A DNA stretch of 64,000 nt from M3007 sp964539805 (GCA_964539805.1 CAZIKN010000015.1:6747-70746), one strand, 5' to 3'. Numbered from the stretch's first letter, positions 53,897-63,425 are shown. The notes: generated by a model not told the origin, from the sequence alone. Made by a program: numbers and translations.

Positions 53897-55159
53897 ATGG
53901 CTTACTTATTTACCTCAGAATCCGTTTCAGAAGGCCATCCGGACAAAGTCGCCGACCAGATCAGCGATGGCATTCTTGATGAATTTCTTCGCCAAGACCC
54001 TAACGCCAAAGTGGCTTGCGAAACCCTCGTTACCACGGGCTTGGTGGTAGTAGCCGGCGAAGTACGTTCTACTGCCTATGTGGATATCCAAGAAACCACA
54101 CGGAAAGTGATACAGCGCATCGGTTATACCAAAGCAGAATACCAATTCGATGCTAAAAGTTGCGGTATCATCAGTGCTATACACGAACAAAGTGCCGACA
54201 TTGCGCAAGGGGTTGATGTGGGAAAAAAAGAGGACGATCAAGGTGCTGGCGACCAGGGCATGATGTTTGGCTATGCAACAAATGAAACCGACAATTATAT
54301 GCCATTGCCGCTGGATCTCTCTCATTTGTTGCTGCGTGAATTAGCCTTTATCCGCAAAGAGGGCAAGCAAATGAAGTACCTCCGCCCCGATGCCAAAAGT
54401 CAGGTCACCATTGAGTATTCCGATAAACACCAGCCCAAAAAAATAGACACCATCGTCATCAGTACACAACATGATGATTTTGATGCTGATGAAAAAATGT
54501 TGGCCAAAATTGCAGCAGATGTACAAAAAATCCTTATTCCAAGGGTAAAAAAGCATCTCCCGGCCCGCGTAGCCAAACTTTTTACGCCAGATGTCAAATA
54601 TTTCATCAACCCTACCGGCAAATTCGTCATCGGTGGCCCACACGGGGATACCGGTCTTACTGGCCGTAAAATCATTGTAGATACTTATGGGGGCAAAGGT
54701 GCACATGGTGGCGGTGCTTTCAGCGGCAAAGATCCCTCTAAAGTGGACCGTTCGGCAGCCTATGCCACGCGCCACATTGCCAAAAATGTGGTGGCAGCAG
54801 GTTTGTGCAATCAATGCCTCGTGCAAGTGGCATACGCCATTGGGGTAGCAAAACCTGTTGGCCTTTATGTCAACACGTACGGAACCTGTAAGGTCAAAGG
54901 CCTTACTGATGGTGAAATTGCCCAAAAACTATTAGGTGTTTTTGACCTGCGCCCTGCGGCCATTGTGCGGCGTTATGGCCTGAAAAACCCAATTTTTTCT
55001 GAAACAGCTGCCTATGGCCACTTTGGGCGCAATCCTGAGCAAAAAACGGTGTACATCGGTGGGGGAAATGGCAGCAAACCAGAGGCCCGCACTGTGGAGA
55101 CCTTTACCTGGGAAAAATTAGATGCTGTGGCGGACATCAAAAAAGCATTTGGTCTTTGA
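53897..55159 (+). CDS. metK: S-adenosylmethionine synthetase
   Basis: Makes SAM from methionine and ATP in the cytoplasm. The protein has 420 residues, with the signature GHPDKVADQISDGILD, GAGDQGMMFGYA and GGGAFSGKDPSKVDRSAAY, all family markers. Its length is slightly above the E. coli enzyme, as in other Bacteroidota. Isolated by strong terminators on both sides. Confidence 0.97.
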   Translation: MAYLFTSESVSEGHPDKVADQISDGILDEFLRQDPNAKVACETLVTTGLVVVAGEVRSTAYVDIQETTRKVIQRIGYTKAEYQFDAKSCGIISAIHEQSADIAQGVDVGKKEDDQGAGDQGMMFGYATNETDNYMPLPLDLSHLLLRELAFIRKEGKQMKYLRPDAKSQVTIEYSDKHQPKKIDTIVISTQHDDFDADEKMLAKIAADVQKILIPRVKKHLPARVAKLFTPDVKYFINPTGKFVIGGPHGDTGLTGRKIIVDTYGGKGAHGGGAFSGKDPSKVDRSAAYATRHIAKNVVAAGLCNQCLVQVAYAIGVAKPVGLYVNTYGTCKVKGLTDGEIAQKLLGVFDLRPAAIVRRYGLKNPIFSETAAYGHFGRNPEQKTVYIGGGNGSKPEARTVETFTWEKLDAVADIKKAFGL

Positions 55160-55194
55160 TGTAATGCACGGATACCCACAGTCATAAGATAAAT

Positions 55195-55235
55195 GGGCCA
55201 TCAGTGAAACCTTCGCTGATGGCCCGCGTTTTTTT
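55195..55235 (+). terminator. Intrinsic terminator after metK
   Basis: GGGCCATCAGTGAA pairs with TTCGCTGATGGCCC over 14 bp with one G-T pair, loop ACC, then GCG and seven T. The T-run ends six bases before the folC ATG. Confidence 0.93.
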
Positions 55236-55240
55236 AAGTC

Positions 55241-56542
55241 ATGAACTACAAACAAACGCTTGACTATATGTTTGCCCAACTGCCTATGTACCAAAGGGTG
55301 GGAGCAGCGGCATATAAAAAAGACCTGACCAACACACTGGCACTTTGTGAGCATTTGGGCAATCCTCACCAAAAGTTTCCTTGCATTCATGTTGGCGGTA
55401 CCAATGGTAAAGGTTCAGTAAGCCATTTTTTGGCCGCTTTTTGTCAAGCACAGGGCATGAAAACGGGTTTATATGTAAGCCCACATTACAAAGATTTTCG
55501 AGAGCGCATAAAAATCAATGGACAACACATACCCCAAAATGCCGTGGTGAATTTTATAGCCCAAAACCGGGCTGCCTTAGAAGCGATACAGCCATCATTT
55601 TTTGAGATGACCGTAGGTATGGCATTTGATTTTTTTGCCCGAGAGAAGGTTGATATTGCCATTATTGAGGTGGGCTTGGGGGGGCGCTTGGACAGCACCA
55701 ACGTGATTACCCCTGAAATCAGTGTCATAACCAATATCAGCTATGATCACATGAATATGCTGGGTGATACCCTGCCCCAAATTGCTTACGAAAAAGCGGG
55801 CATCATAAAGCCTGGCATCCCGGTAGTCATTGGTGAAACCCATCCCGAATCAGCGCCCGTTTTTTTACAGAAAGCCAATGAATGCCATGCTGAAATCACT
55901 TTTGCCGATGCACATTTCAAGGTAGTTGAGCATGAAAAAAAACTTGATCTAAGTAGTTATATAACAACAGATTATGATGTTTTTAGAGATGAAAAAATCT
56001 TCCTTGATAACCTAAGGGTAGCGGCAGGCGGGCCCTACCAAAGTCGTAACCTTGCAACAGCGCTACAAGCATGGACTATTTTCCAAAGCGGGCATCCAGA
56101 TCTGGGAAAAATACGGTTTGCCCTGTCTTATTTACGGGAACTGACCCAATTTCAGGGACGATGGCAGGTAATTGGCCACAATCCAGTGATCCTTTGTGAT
56201 AGCGCACACAATGAAGCGGGCATCAGCGCTGTTTTTCAAAATATTGATCCATTACTGACCGCGGATACCCAGTTGCGCATCGTTACCGGCTTTGTCAACG
56301 ATAAAGATGTACACAAGGTATTGGCGCATTTTCCAACAAATGCAAGGTATTATTTTGCCAAGGCAAATATTCCTCGCGGATTGGACGCGGAAATGCTAAG
56401 GCAACAGGCGGCAGAACATGGTTTACAGGGGCGTGCATACTGCTCGGTGCGAAACGCCCTGAAGGCAGCCAAACGCGCAGCAAAAACCAATGACCTGATT
56501 TTGGTAATTGGAAGTATTTTTGTGGTCGGAGAGGTGCTGTAA
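55241..56542 (+). CDS. folC: Folylpolyglutamate / dihydrofolate synthase
   Basis: A Mur-ligase-type enzyme of 433 residues that adds glutamate to folates. The P-loop GGTNGKGSVSHF, the segment VSPHYKDFRERIKING, the metal motif EVGLGGRLDSTNVI and the C-terminal CDSAHNEAG are present. It begins just after the metK terminator, so it needs a promoter hidden there or depends on read-through. Confidence 0.95.
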   Translation: MNYKQTLDYMFAQLPMYQRVGAAAYKKDLTNTLALCEHLGNPHQKFPCIHVGGTNGKGSVSHFLAAFCQAQGMKTGLYVSPHYKDFRERIKINGQHIPQNAVVNFIAQNRAALEAIQPSFFEMTVGMAFDFFAREKVDIAIIEVGLGGRLDSTNVITPEISVITNISYDHMNMLGDTLPQIAYEKAGIIKPGIPVVIGETHPESAPVFLQKANECHAEITFADAHFKVVEHEKKLDLSSYITTDYDVFRDEKIFLDNLRVAAGGPYQSRNLATALQAWTIFQSGHPDLGKIRFALSYLRELTQFQGRWQVIGHNPVILCDSAHNEAGISAVFQNIDPLLTADTQLRIVTGFVNDKDVHKVLAHFPTNARYYFAKANIPRGLDAEMLRQQAAEHGLQGRAYCSVRNALKAAKRAAKTNDLILVIGSIFVVGEVL

Positions 56543-56581
56543 TGTCAGTATAATTTTATCATTCCTAATAACCCTCAATTT

Positions 56582-57094
56582 ATGACTTTAAACGAACTAT
56601 TCAATTATCTTGGTGATAACCCTTTAGTGATGCTGGCTTACTTTGTTGGCGTACCACTCACGGCCCTTTTGGCCAATTATATGTCAAAAGGAGAGGGACA
56701 TGAATCCCCTTGGTCTTATTTTTATTCGATATTAGTGTTTATGGTTGCCGTGCCGGGCATTTTTGTGACCGCATTGGCCGTTTACATGTTCCTTTTTGAG
56801 CGAGGAAGCAGCATATTTAACCTCAATTTAGTTACTCAGGTGTTGCCTTTTGTATCCATGATCATCACCTTGGGCATTGTAAAGCGCAATGTCCCATTTG
56901 AGTATATCCCGGGCTTTGGGAAGCTCTCTAGTTTGGTCACCTTAATTATGCTCACCTTGGGCATCATGTACTTTTTGAACAAACTAAACATTGTGATGGT
57001 CGCCTGGGTAAACGTACCTATTCATTATCTGCTTATTGCGTTTGTGGGTATTTTCCTCCTCATGCGCTTTGCGCTCAAATCGTTGATCTCATGA
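56582..57094 (+). CDS. Small integral membrane protein of unknown function
   Basis: A protein of 170 residues with about five membrane helices (near 14-31, 51-74, 88-103, 117-135, 139-165). No family is recognised. Its stop overlaps the start of lptC by 4 bp (ATGA), so it is translationally coupled to it and may be linked to envelope biogenesis. Confidence 0.8.
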   Translation: MTLNELFNYLGDNPLVMLAYFVGVPLTALLANYMSKGEGHESPWSYFYSILVFMVAVPGIFVTALAVYMFLFERGSSIFNLNLVTQVLPFVSMIITLGIVKRNVPFEYIPGFGKLSSLVTLIMLTLGIMYFLNKLNIVMVAWVNVPIHYLLIAFVGIFLLMRFALKSLIS

Positions 57095-57690
57095 TGTGCT
57101 TTTTGCCCTCCTCCCTGTTCTTTCAGCACATAAAAAGGCATAAACCCATAGCGCTGTTGCTTGTCTTTGCACTTGCTTATGCGGCATGCCAACCCGAATC
57201 TGAAAAAAATCATCAGGTGTTTACCCAAGATGATACTGCGGTAGAAATAGCACGTGATGTGGAAATTTTGTATTCTGATAGCGCCTTCGTAAGGGTTCGG
57301 GTAACAGGGCCTGTGCTGCACAACCATTCCGAGCGGGATGATCCGCGACAGGAATTTCCCGAGGGTGTCAAAATCGAGTTTTTGGAAACTGATCTTTCGG
57401 TGAAAAGCACCATAACTGCCCAACACGCCACGCGCTATCAGGAAAAGGGCAAGATTATTGCCCGTGACAGTGTCATTATGCTCACCAACAAACAAGAGAA
57501 ATTGGAAACAGAAGAACTTATCTGGAATGAACGAACGGCAAAGGTCACTACCGAAAAATTTGTCAAAGTAACCAAGCCCGGTGAGATTATCTACGGTTTT
57601 GGCCTTGAAGCGGAACAAGACTTTTCCTATTGGAAAATTTTGGTGCCCAAGGGCCGAATAAAAGTAGATCAGTTGAACGAAGCACTTTAG
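57091..57690 (+). CDS. lptC: LPS export periplasmic protein LptC
   Basis: A protein of 199 residues with an N-terminal hydrophobic segment ending in AYAAC (Cys33), suggesting a lipoprotein as is usual for LptC in Bacteroidota. The LptA/OstA-like beta-jellyroll follows: VKIEFLETDLSVKSTITAQHATRYQEKGKIIARDSVIMLTNKQEKLETEELIW. LptC carries lipopolysaccharide from the inner-membrane LptBFG transporter toward LptA. Confidence 0.88.
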   Translation: MMCFLPSSLFFQHIKRHKPIALLLVFALAYAACQPESEKNHQVFTQDDTAVEIARDVEILYSDSAFVRVRVTGPVLHNHSERDDPRQEFPEGVKIEFLETDLSVKSTITAQHATRYQEKGKIIARDSVIMLTNKQEKLETEELIWNERTAKVTTEKFVKVTKPGEIIYGFGLEAEQDFSYWKILVPKGRIKVDQLNEAL

Positions 57691-57758
57691 TTCCTTTATT
57701 ATTTATGATGGCAAAAGATTCCATCTTTCCTCAAGACGTCGTTCCTTTGCACTGAATC

Positions 57759-58220
57759 ATGGAAAAAGACAAGAAAAAAACGCTATTTTTAAAGCAGCCT
57801 GAGTTTCAGGGGGGGCCAAAAGCGCTCACAAAGTTTATTTACGATCACCTTCGTTATCCTAAGGCAGCCTACGAAGCTAATATTGAGGGTTCGGTTCATT
57901 TGGAATATGATATTGACTATAGAGGCAATGTTGTAGAGGTAAGGGTTTTGCGCGGGCTGGGCCATGGTTGTGACGAAGAGGCCATAAGGGTAATCCGAAT
58001 GCTGAAATTTGACGTTGACCGCCCAAGAGGTTTAAAAGTGTTGTTCCACAAAAAAACAACCGTACTGTTTAAAAAAGCACCGCAACCGAAACAAGAAGAG
58101 CTGCCAGCACAAGCCCCGTCCGCTCAGATGCAAATTGCCTATTCATATATACCTACAGAAGTACAGCCTAAAGCTCAAGAAACACCAAAACAAACCTATA
58201 CCTATCAAATTTACACCTAA
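57759..58220 (+). CDS. TonB C-terminal domain protein without membrane anchor
   Basis: A protein of 153 residues whose first 110 residues are a TonB_C domain (YPKAAYEANIEGSVHLEYDIDYRGNVVEVRVLRGLGHGCDEEAIRVI). There is no N-terminal membrane helix or signal peptide, unlike normal TonB, and a Pro/Gln-rich tail follows. It could be a soluble partner or an orphan domain. A long palindrome begins at its stop codon. Confidence 0.85.
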   Translation: MEKDKKKTLFLKQPEFQGGPKALTKFIYDHLRYPKAAYEANIEGSVHLEYDIDYRGNVVEVRVLRGLGHGCDEEAIRVIRMLKFDVDRPRGLKVLFHKKTTVLFKKAPQPKQEELPAQAPSAQMQIAYSYIPTEVQPKAQETPKQTYTYQIYT

Positions 58221-58380
58221 GAGTATGTCTGGGATTTTCTGCTTGAGTCAAAAACGAGAGATTTTTTCAGCATTTTTATCGTTTTTGAAGGAGTGTAGCG
58301 GGGCTACACGACTGAAAAAAGGGTGAAAATGCTAAAAAAAGAGCCGTTTTGGGCCAAGTGGGAAAATCCCAGACATGCTC
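58221..58380. repeat. 160-bp near-perfect palindrome (MITE-like hairpin)
   Basis: The two halves pair over almost the whole length, from GAGTATGTCTGGGATTTT / AAAATCCCAGACATGCTC at the ends to GTGTAGC-GGG-GCTACAC at the exact centre. It starts directly after a stop codon and is non-coding. It may serve as a terminator, but its size and symmetry suggest a small transposable or repeat element. Confidence 0.85.
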
Positions 58381-58422
58381 TAAACCAACGAATATACATC
58401 CAATACACGTCTTGGCTTTGTC

Positions 58423-59040
58423 ATGGAAACAGGAAAAATAAAATTGCCTCAAGTGGGCGATCCCGCCCCCGCTTTTGAAATGACCACGCCTCGTGGTATC
58501 ATCAGTTTCCCGGAATATGCCCGCGGCAGCTGGTGCGTATTCTTTGCGCATCCGGCTAATTTTACCTCCGCTTGGACTATTTTTTCTGCTTTTCTTGCCC
58601 GAAAAGAACGTGCTTTGAACGAGAGTAATACCAAAGTGTTGGCTATCAGCAATTTGAATATTGGCCAGAATGACTGGTCTGACAAGGCCAGGCGGTTTAT
58701 CGGGATTTACCTCAAGGCTCCGGTCATTGAAGACCTTGACTTTAGCATAGCCAAAATGTATGGGATTGCGTCAACAAGAAGACCTCAGCCTGGCTGTAAC
58801 CGCTTGGCACTGATTCTTGATCCTGATGGTATCATCCGAATGATCGTGAATAGGCCCTTACCGGATATTGAAAATGATTTGCTGCACATTGAGCAACATT
58901 TGCGGCGTTTGCAGGGGCTGGAACCCACAGAAGAGCCTGTACTGGAACCAATGGATGTTCTTGAGTTTTCAGATGCAGATTCGGCCATATACAAGCCTCG
59001 TCCGGCATATTTTTCAAGGAAAAACCTGCCGCAAAACTAA
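58423..59040 (+). CDS. Peroxiredoxin-fold protein lacking the peroxidatic Cys
   Basis: A protein of 205 residues with the AhpC/TSA (Prx6-like) fold: GDPAPAFEM, SWCVFFAHPANFTSAW, and VIEDLDFSIAKMYGI. The peroxidatic position of the motif P-x3-T-x2-C is Trp51 (TGG at 58573-58575). Cys38 and Cys125 remain but are not in the active-site place. A peroxidase role is therefore doubtful; binding or regulation is possible. Confidence 0.85.
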   Translation: METGKIKLPQVGDPAPAFEMTTPRGIISFPEYARGSWCVFFAHPANFTSAWTIFSAFLARKERALNESNTKVLAISNLNIGQNDWSDKARRFIGIYLKAPVIEDLDFSIAKMYGIASTRRPQPGCNRLALILDPDGIIRMIVNRPLPDIENDLLHIEQHLRRLQGLEPTEEPVLEPMDVLEFSDADSAIYKPRPAYFSRKNLPQN

Positions 59041-59062
59041 AAAAGGGCGGTTCTTTACCCTC

Positions 59063-61057
59063 TTATTTATTCCTATCCTTTAGCTTGGGATCCATGCTCA
59101 TGGCCTTTTGTTGCAATTGCTCGCCTTTGGCCATTTCTCCTGCAATTTTATAGGCGTTGCCGAGTTCAAACAGCATATTGGCATTGTCGGGTGCAAGTTC
59201 AACGGCTTTGCCAAACCATTGAATAGCCTCTGCATGTTTGCCCTGGATGCCGTTTGCTACGCCGAGCAAACGGGCGGTTTCAGGATCGCTTGGGTTGATT
59301 TGCCATGATTCGTTCAGATTTCGCAAGGCATTGGCAAGATCACCTTTTTTCTCTCCATAATATTTTCCCGCGTCGCGGAGGGCTATCCCGAGATAGGTTT
59401 TACCATTTTTGTTTTCCGGCTCTATTTGTATCAAACGGCGGTAAGAGGCCACAGCTTTATCGTATTCGCCCAAGTGATACAAGGCAGCGGCATGGGTCAT
59501 TTGCACATCCGAGTAAGTGGGGTGCAGCTTAAGGGCTTTTTCAGCATGCTCGTAGGAAAGGCGCATGTATTGCTCTTTTTGGGTGGCATCCGTTTCTTTA
59601 TTGGCGAGGTCAAAATAAGTACCTGCGCAGGCATTTTGCATTTTGGCACTGTTGGGCGAGTAACGCACATCACTGAGGAACAGGCTGCTGTTGCTCTCCC
59701 AAACGGGGTTACGCGTAATGGTTTTCAGGGCAAAAAGGGCAGCAATCACGCCTGTTGTTACCATAATGGTTTTCCACTGTTGAATATAGTGCAACAACAG
59801 GACGCTGACAACCACGCAAAAACCTGCGGACGACATAAACACAAAACGCTCGCCCATACTGGTGCCAATGGGGAACACGATATTGGACACAATGCTCAAG
59901 GGCAACAAATAGGCCCAAATACCGAAGCTTAAAGGCGTTTTTTTGCGCAAACCCAAGAATGCAATAGATGCCAGTCCAAGGTACACAAACACGCTAAGCA
60001 AGGCCATAGGGTTGCTAAAACTTTTTACATCAATTTGTGGCGGGTAATAGTCGTGCGTAAGCGGATGTGGCACGATGAGCAATTGTATGTACTTAATTAA
60101 GGTGTAAAAGCAATGCGCTAATTTCTCACCAAAACTGTAATCCACCCACATCCCATTTTCGATCTTTAAAAAGGGATTATTCATCCACTCACGGGGTGCG
60201 CCGCCAAAGCGCCAGTCCAATATCTCTCCGCGCAGCACAAAAAAAGCGATAAAAGCGACCCAAACAGGAATCGAGGTTTTAATCACCCGCCCAAGCACAT
60301 TCGCCTCATCATCCGGGGAGGCGTACCAAAGCGCTAGAGGCAACAGCAATACAAAGGCGGCGGCATTTTCTTTGGACAGGCAGGCACCGAAAAAGACGAG
60401 TCCGGCCAATATGCTGTGCACAGGTGATGGCTGCCGATACGCTCTGATGGCTAAGTTTGTGGCCACAAGAGACAGGAGCAAGGTTAGTATTTCGTCACAA
60501 CCTTTGATGTTGGCCACCACTTCAGTGTGGATGGGGTGCGCAGTAAACAACAGTGCCGCTACCCAAGCCAACAAGTTGGCGCGCTGCTGACCCAATCGGG
60601 GCGTAAACATGGCTCGCAGTACCTGATAAAAAAGCACGCAGCTTAGCCCAAAGAGCAAAATCGTAAGCAGGTGAAATACAAAAGGCGTGTTGCCAGCTAT
60701 TTGGTAAACCAAAGCAAAAACAACCAAGGTCAAGGGACGATAACGCCCCCCTGAAACAAGGGTTTCCTTGCCCTCTACCTTGAAATAACCAAAAAAGGTA
60801 TCCTTGCTCAAAATGCCTGGAATACCCTCTACGCCCTTCTGTGTGAACATGTTATCGGAGATCACAATACCGTCATCTAATACGAAACCGTGGCCCAGCG
60901 TATTAGCGTAAAGCAAAAAAGCCAGAACGAAAAACAGGCCGCTCTGCAAGCGGGTGTTTTGGAAAAAAGCAGGCAATTCCCAAGACATGACCGCCTGTGG
61001 ATTGCTGATGGTGGATGCGACGGGTTTGGCAGGTGCGGCTTTGCGTTGTTTTGACAT
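59063..61057 (-). CDS. Polytopic membrane protein with TPR repeats (TMTC/GT-C-like), paralogue
   Basis: A protein of 664 residues with about ten membrane helices and at least four C-terminal TPR units (about 480-655). LFTAHPIHTEVVANIKGCDEIL corresponds to the VHPIHVESVAWVSERKDVL of the paralogue at 45675-47567. The GT-C-like membrane part hints at lipid-linked sugar transfer to secreted proteins. Confidence 0.85.
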   Translation of the reverse strand: MSKQRKAAPAKPVASTISNPQAVMSWELPAFFQNTRLQSGLFFVLAFLLYANTLGHGFVLDDGIVISDNMFTQKGVEGIPGILSKDTFFGYFKVEGKETLVSGGRYRPLTLVVFALVYQIAGNTPFVFHLLTILLFGLSCVLFYQVLRAMFTPRLGQQRANLLAWVAALLFTAHPIHTEVVANIKGCDEILTLLLSLVATNLAIRAYRQPSPVHSILAGLVFFGACLSKENAAAFVLLLPLALWYASPDDEANVLGRVIKTSIPVWVAFIAFFVLRGEILDWRFGGAPREWMNNPFLKIENGMWVDYSFGEKLAHCFYTLIKYIQLLIVPHPLTHDYYPPQIDVKSFSNPMALLSVFVYLGLASIAFLGLRKKTPLSFGIWAYLLPLSIVSNIVFPIGTSMGERFVFMSSAGFCVVVSVLLLHYIQQWKTIMVTTGVIAALFALKTITRNPVWESNSSLFLSDVRYSPNSAKMQNACAGTYFDLANKETDATQKEQYMRLSYEHAEKALKLHPTYSDVQMTHAAALYHLGEYDKAVASYRRLIQIEPENKNGKTYLGIALRDAGKYYGEKKGDLANALRNLNESWQINPSDPETARLLGVANGIQGKHAEAIQWFGKAVELAPDNANMLFELGNAYKIAGEMAKGEQLQQKAMSMDPKLKDRNK

Positions 61058-61104
61058 GTTTGTGTGTTAAACTGGCGCAAAAAAAAGAAGAATTGTGGAT
61101 ATAT

Positions 61105-61142
61105 ACCCGGATTTAAGTGATTTTAGGATAAACAGGATTTTA
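61105..61142. repeat. Interspersed intergenic repeat, copy C
   Basis: ACCCGGATTTAAGTGATTTTAGGATAAACAGGATTTTA shares its first half with copies A and B and CAGGATT with copy A. It is the shortest copy, upstream of the TPR membrane protein gene. Confidence 0.7.
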
Positions 61143-61276
61143 GATGGCCAAGCCAGTCACAAACGCTCAAGCGGCGTGTTCCCGAATAAAGTACGGGACA
61201 GGCTATTCAGAGCGCAGCGATGAATCTGACCAAACAGTAGATTACCACACCCCTCACAAATACATTTACGCTAAGA

Positions 61277-63367
61277 TCACAGCCGCACCAAGGGCCGTGT
61301 AAAGCGCCCGGTTTCCAATTCTACATGCAAATAATAGGTGCCGGAGGGCAAAGCACTCAGGTTGATGGGCAATTGTATTTGTTGCAGCTTATGGCTTTGC
61401 TGGAAAAACTGTCTGCCTTGGGCATCCGTAAGCGAAATGCTGATCCGTTCCGGGCGGGCCAATTCTAATTTCATCTGAACCTGATCATAAGCAGGGTTGG
61501 GTGCCAAACTGAACAACTGTACAGAGGGCGGCATTTGCACATTGCTGACTTCAAAAAACAAGGGCAAACTAAAGGTGTTGCAACCGTTGACGGAGCTAAC
61601 CTGAACCTTATACTGACCGCTTTTTTGGGCTATCCACTCGGGGCCATTGGCACCAACAATAGGGACATCATCCAAAAACCACTGATAAGCGCTGGCACCT
61701 AAAGCAGTGCGCAGGGTATCCTTTGATGTCACAATTAAGGGATTGAGGCTGATTTCCTGATCTATTTCAATGTTGCCGGACCATTTAGAGGCGCAAATAG
61801 GGGCTACCGCCCGCACACGATAAGCGCCTGCTTTTTTTGCCCAAAGTCTGCCTGTTGAGCTTGTGGTCAGGGGGGATCCGTTGAATTCCCATTCAAAAGT
61901 GGTGGACGAGTCAGAAAAGGTATCCACAACCCGGATACTTATGCTGTCATTGGCACAAAGTACTTGTTTGCCCTCGGCAGCCAGTGTTGGTACCAATGCT
62001 TGGAGGCTTTTTATCTCAAAGGAGTCCACGCGGACACAGTTGTTGCCGTCAGTGGCAGTAACGGTGTACACGCCTGGATTGAGGTATATGATGTTGTCTA
62101 ATGTAGTATTGTCTGACCATAAATATTTCACAGGCTGTGCTGTGGGCTGAGGTGTAAGAAATACCGCTCCTGCAACGGTGTTGTTGCATACAGGATTGAA
62201 CATTTTATTTACTTTCAAGGTAAATTCACTGCATTGGTCCACAACGCGTTGGATTTTCCCACTGACCAAGGTGGCTACGAACAATTCTCCATCTCGATTT
62301 TCACCAAAAGTGCTGTATTCGTTGTTGCTCAGATTGGCCAACTCTTTGGTTTCAAAAGTGCCGTTTGCCTTGCGTTCTGTGCTCCAGAAAATGCCGGAAC
62401 AATAATCCGCAAAGATGTATTTGCCGTAGAGGGCCGGATGCTGCTTGCCGCGATACACAAAGCCGCCCGTGACGGAGCAGCCCACACTCGGGTTGGCATA
62501 GTCAAAAACTGGCCCCACGTAGGTAACCTGCGGCTGGCAGCCGGTGGTATTGTAGGCCGAACGGCCCTCGTAGCAGCGCCAGCCATAGTTCAGGCCGGGC
62601 GTGTTGCGCGGTTCAAAATCAATTTCTTCTGCTTTGCTTTGGCCCACATCGCCCAGCCACATGTCACCGGTGAGGCGATCAAAGGAAAAACGCCAGACAT
62701 TGCGCCAGCCCCATGACCATATTTCAGGGCGAAAAGCAGCATTATTGACGAATGGATTTGATTCAGGTACTTTATATGGTGTTGCCGTTGATGAGTTGTT
62801 GACATCAATCCTCAACATTTTGCCCAACAAGGTGCTTGGTTTTTGGCCATTGTCCTGTGGGTCACCACCGGATCCGCCATCGCCGAGGCTGAGGTACAAA
62901 AATCCGTCGGGGCCAAATTTTGTACAGCCGCCCTTGTGGTTGTTAAAGGGTTGGCTCTGCTCCAGGATATTCAGCTCACTTGCCGGGTCGGCCTTGTTGG
63001 GGTCAGTGGCCGATACGGTAAAGCGGGCAATACGGGTAAAGCCGTCATTTTTGATATAATTGACAAAAAACCAGCCGTTTTGCTTATAGTTGGGGTGGAA
63101 GGCCAGCCCTAAAAGACCGCGCTCGTTGCCGGAGTTGATCACGCGATCATCAATGTTCAGAAATGGCTCAGCACTGCGCTTGCCCGTGCTGTCCACTACC
63201 CAGATAAGCCCTTTTTGTTCCACCACGAACAGGCGGCTGTCGCCACAATGGGCAATATCCACAGGACGGACAAAACCGGAGGCGAAATCTTTGAGTTGGA
63301 GACGCACCTGAGCGGAAAGCAGTACAGGCAATAGCGCGCACCACAGCACTAGCATTTTTTTAAACAT
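61277..63367 (-). CDS. PQQ-type sugar (glucose/sorbosone) dehydrogenase, secreted, with T9SS domain
   Basis: A protein of 696 residues: signal peptide (about 1-19), a six-bladed GSDH-type propeller (about 25-365) with DIAHCGDSRLFVVEQKG, GLLGLAFHP, GPDGFLYLSLGDGGSGGDP and GDVGQSKAEEIDF, then SprB/PKD-like surface segments and a T9SS sorting domain (FSLAPNPAYDQVQM to the end). It probably oxidises sugars at the cell surface; whether PQQ is bound cannot be told. Confidence 0.92.
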   Translation of the reverse strand: MFKKMLVLWCALLPVLLSAQVRLQLKDFASGFVRPVDIAHCGDSRLFVVEQKGLIWVVDSTGKRSAEPFLNIDDRVINSGNERGLLGLAFHPNYKQNGWFFVNYIKNDGFTRIARFTVSATDPNKADPASELNILEQSQPFNNHKGGCTKFGPDGFLYLSLGDGGSGGDPQDNGQKPSTLLGKMLRIDVNNSSTATPYKVPESNPFVNNAAFRPEIWSWGWRNVWRFSFDRLTGDMWLGDVGQSKAEEIDFEPRNTPGLNYGWRCYEGRSAYNTTGCQPQVTYVGPVFDYANPSVGCSVTGGFVYRGKQHPALYGKYIFADYCSGIFWSTERKANGTFETKELANLSNNEYSTFGENRDGELFVATLVSGKIQRVVDQCSEFTLKVNKMFNPVCNNTVAGAVFLTPQPTAQPVKYLWSDNTTLDNIIYLNPGVYTVTATDGNNCVRVDSFEIKSLQALVPTLAAEGKQVLCANDSISIRVVDTFSDSSTTFEWEFNGSPLTTSSTGRLWAKKAGAYRVRAVAPICASKWSGNIEIDQEISLNPLIVTSKDTLRTALGASAYQWFLDDVPIVGANGPEWIAQKSGQYKVQVSSVNGCNTFSLPLFFEVSNVQMPPSVQLFSLAPNPAYDQVQMKLELARPERISISLTDAQGRQFFQQSHKLQQIQLPINLSALPSGTYYLHVELETGRFTRPLVRL

Positions 63368-63425
63368 GGTAGTCGTTTTTTTGTGAATGTATAACCGATA
63401 AATGAGGCGTGGGTTCGAGAAAGTG

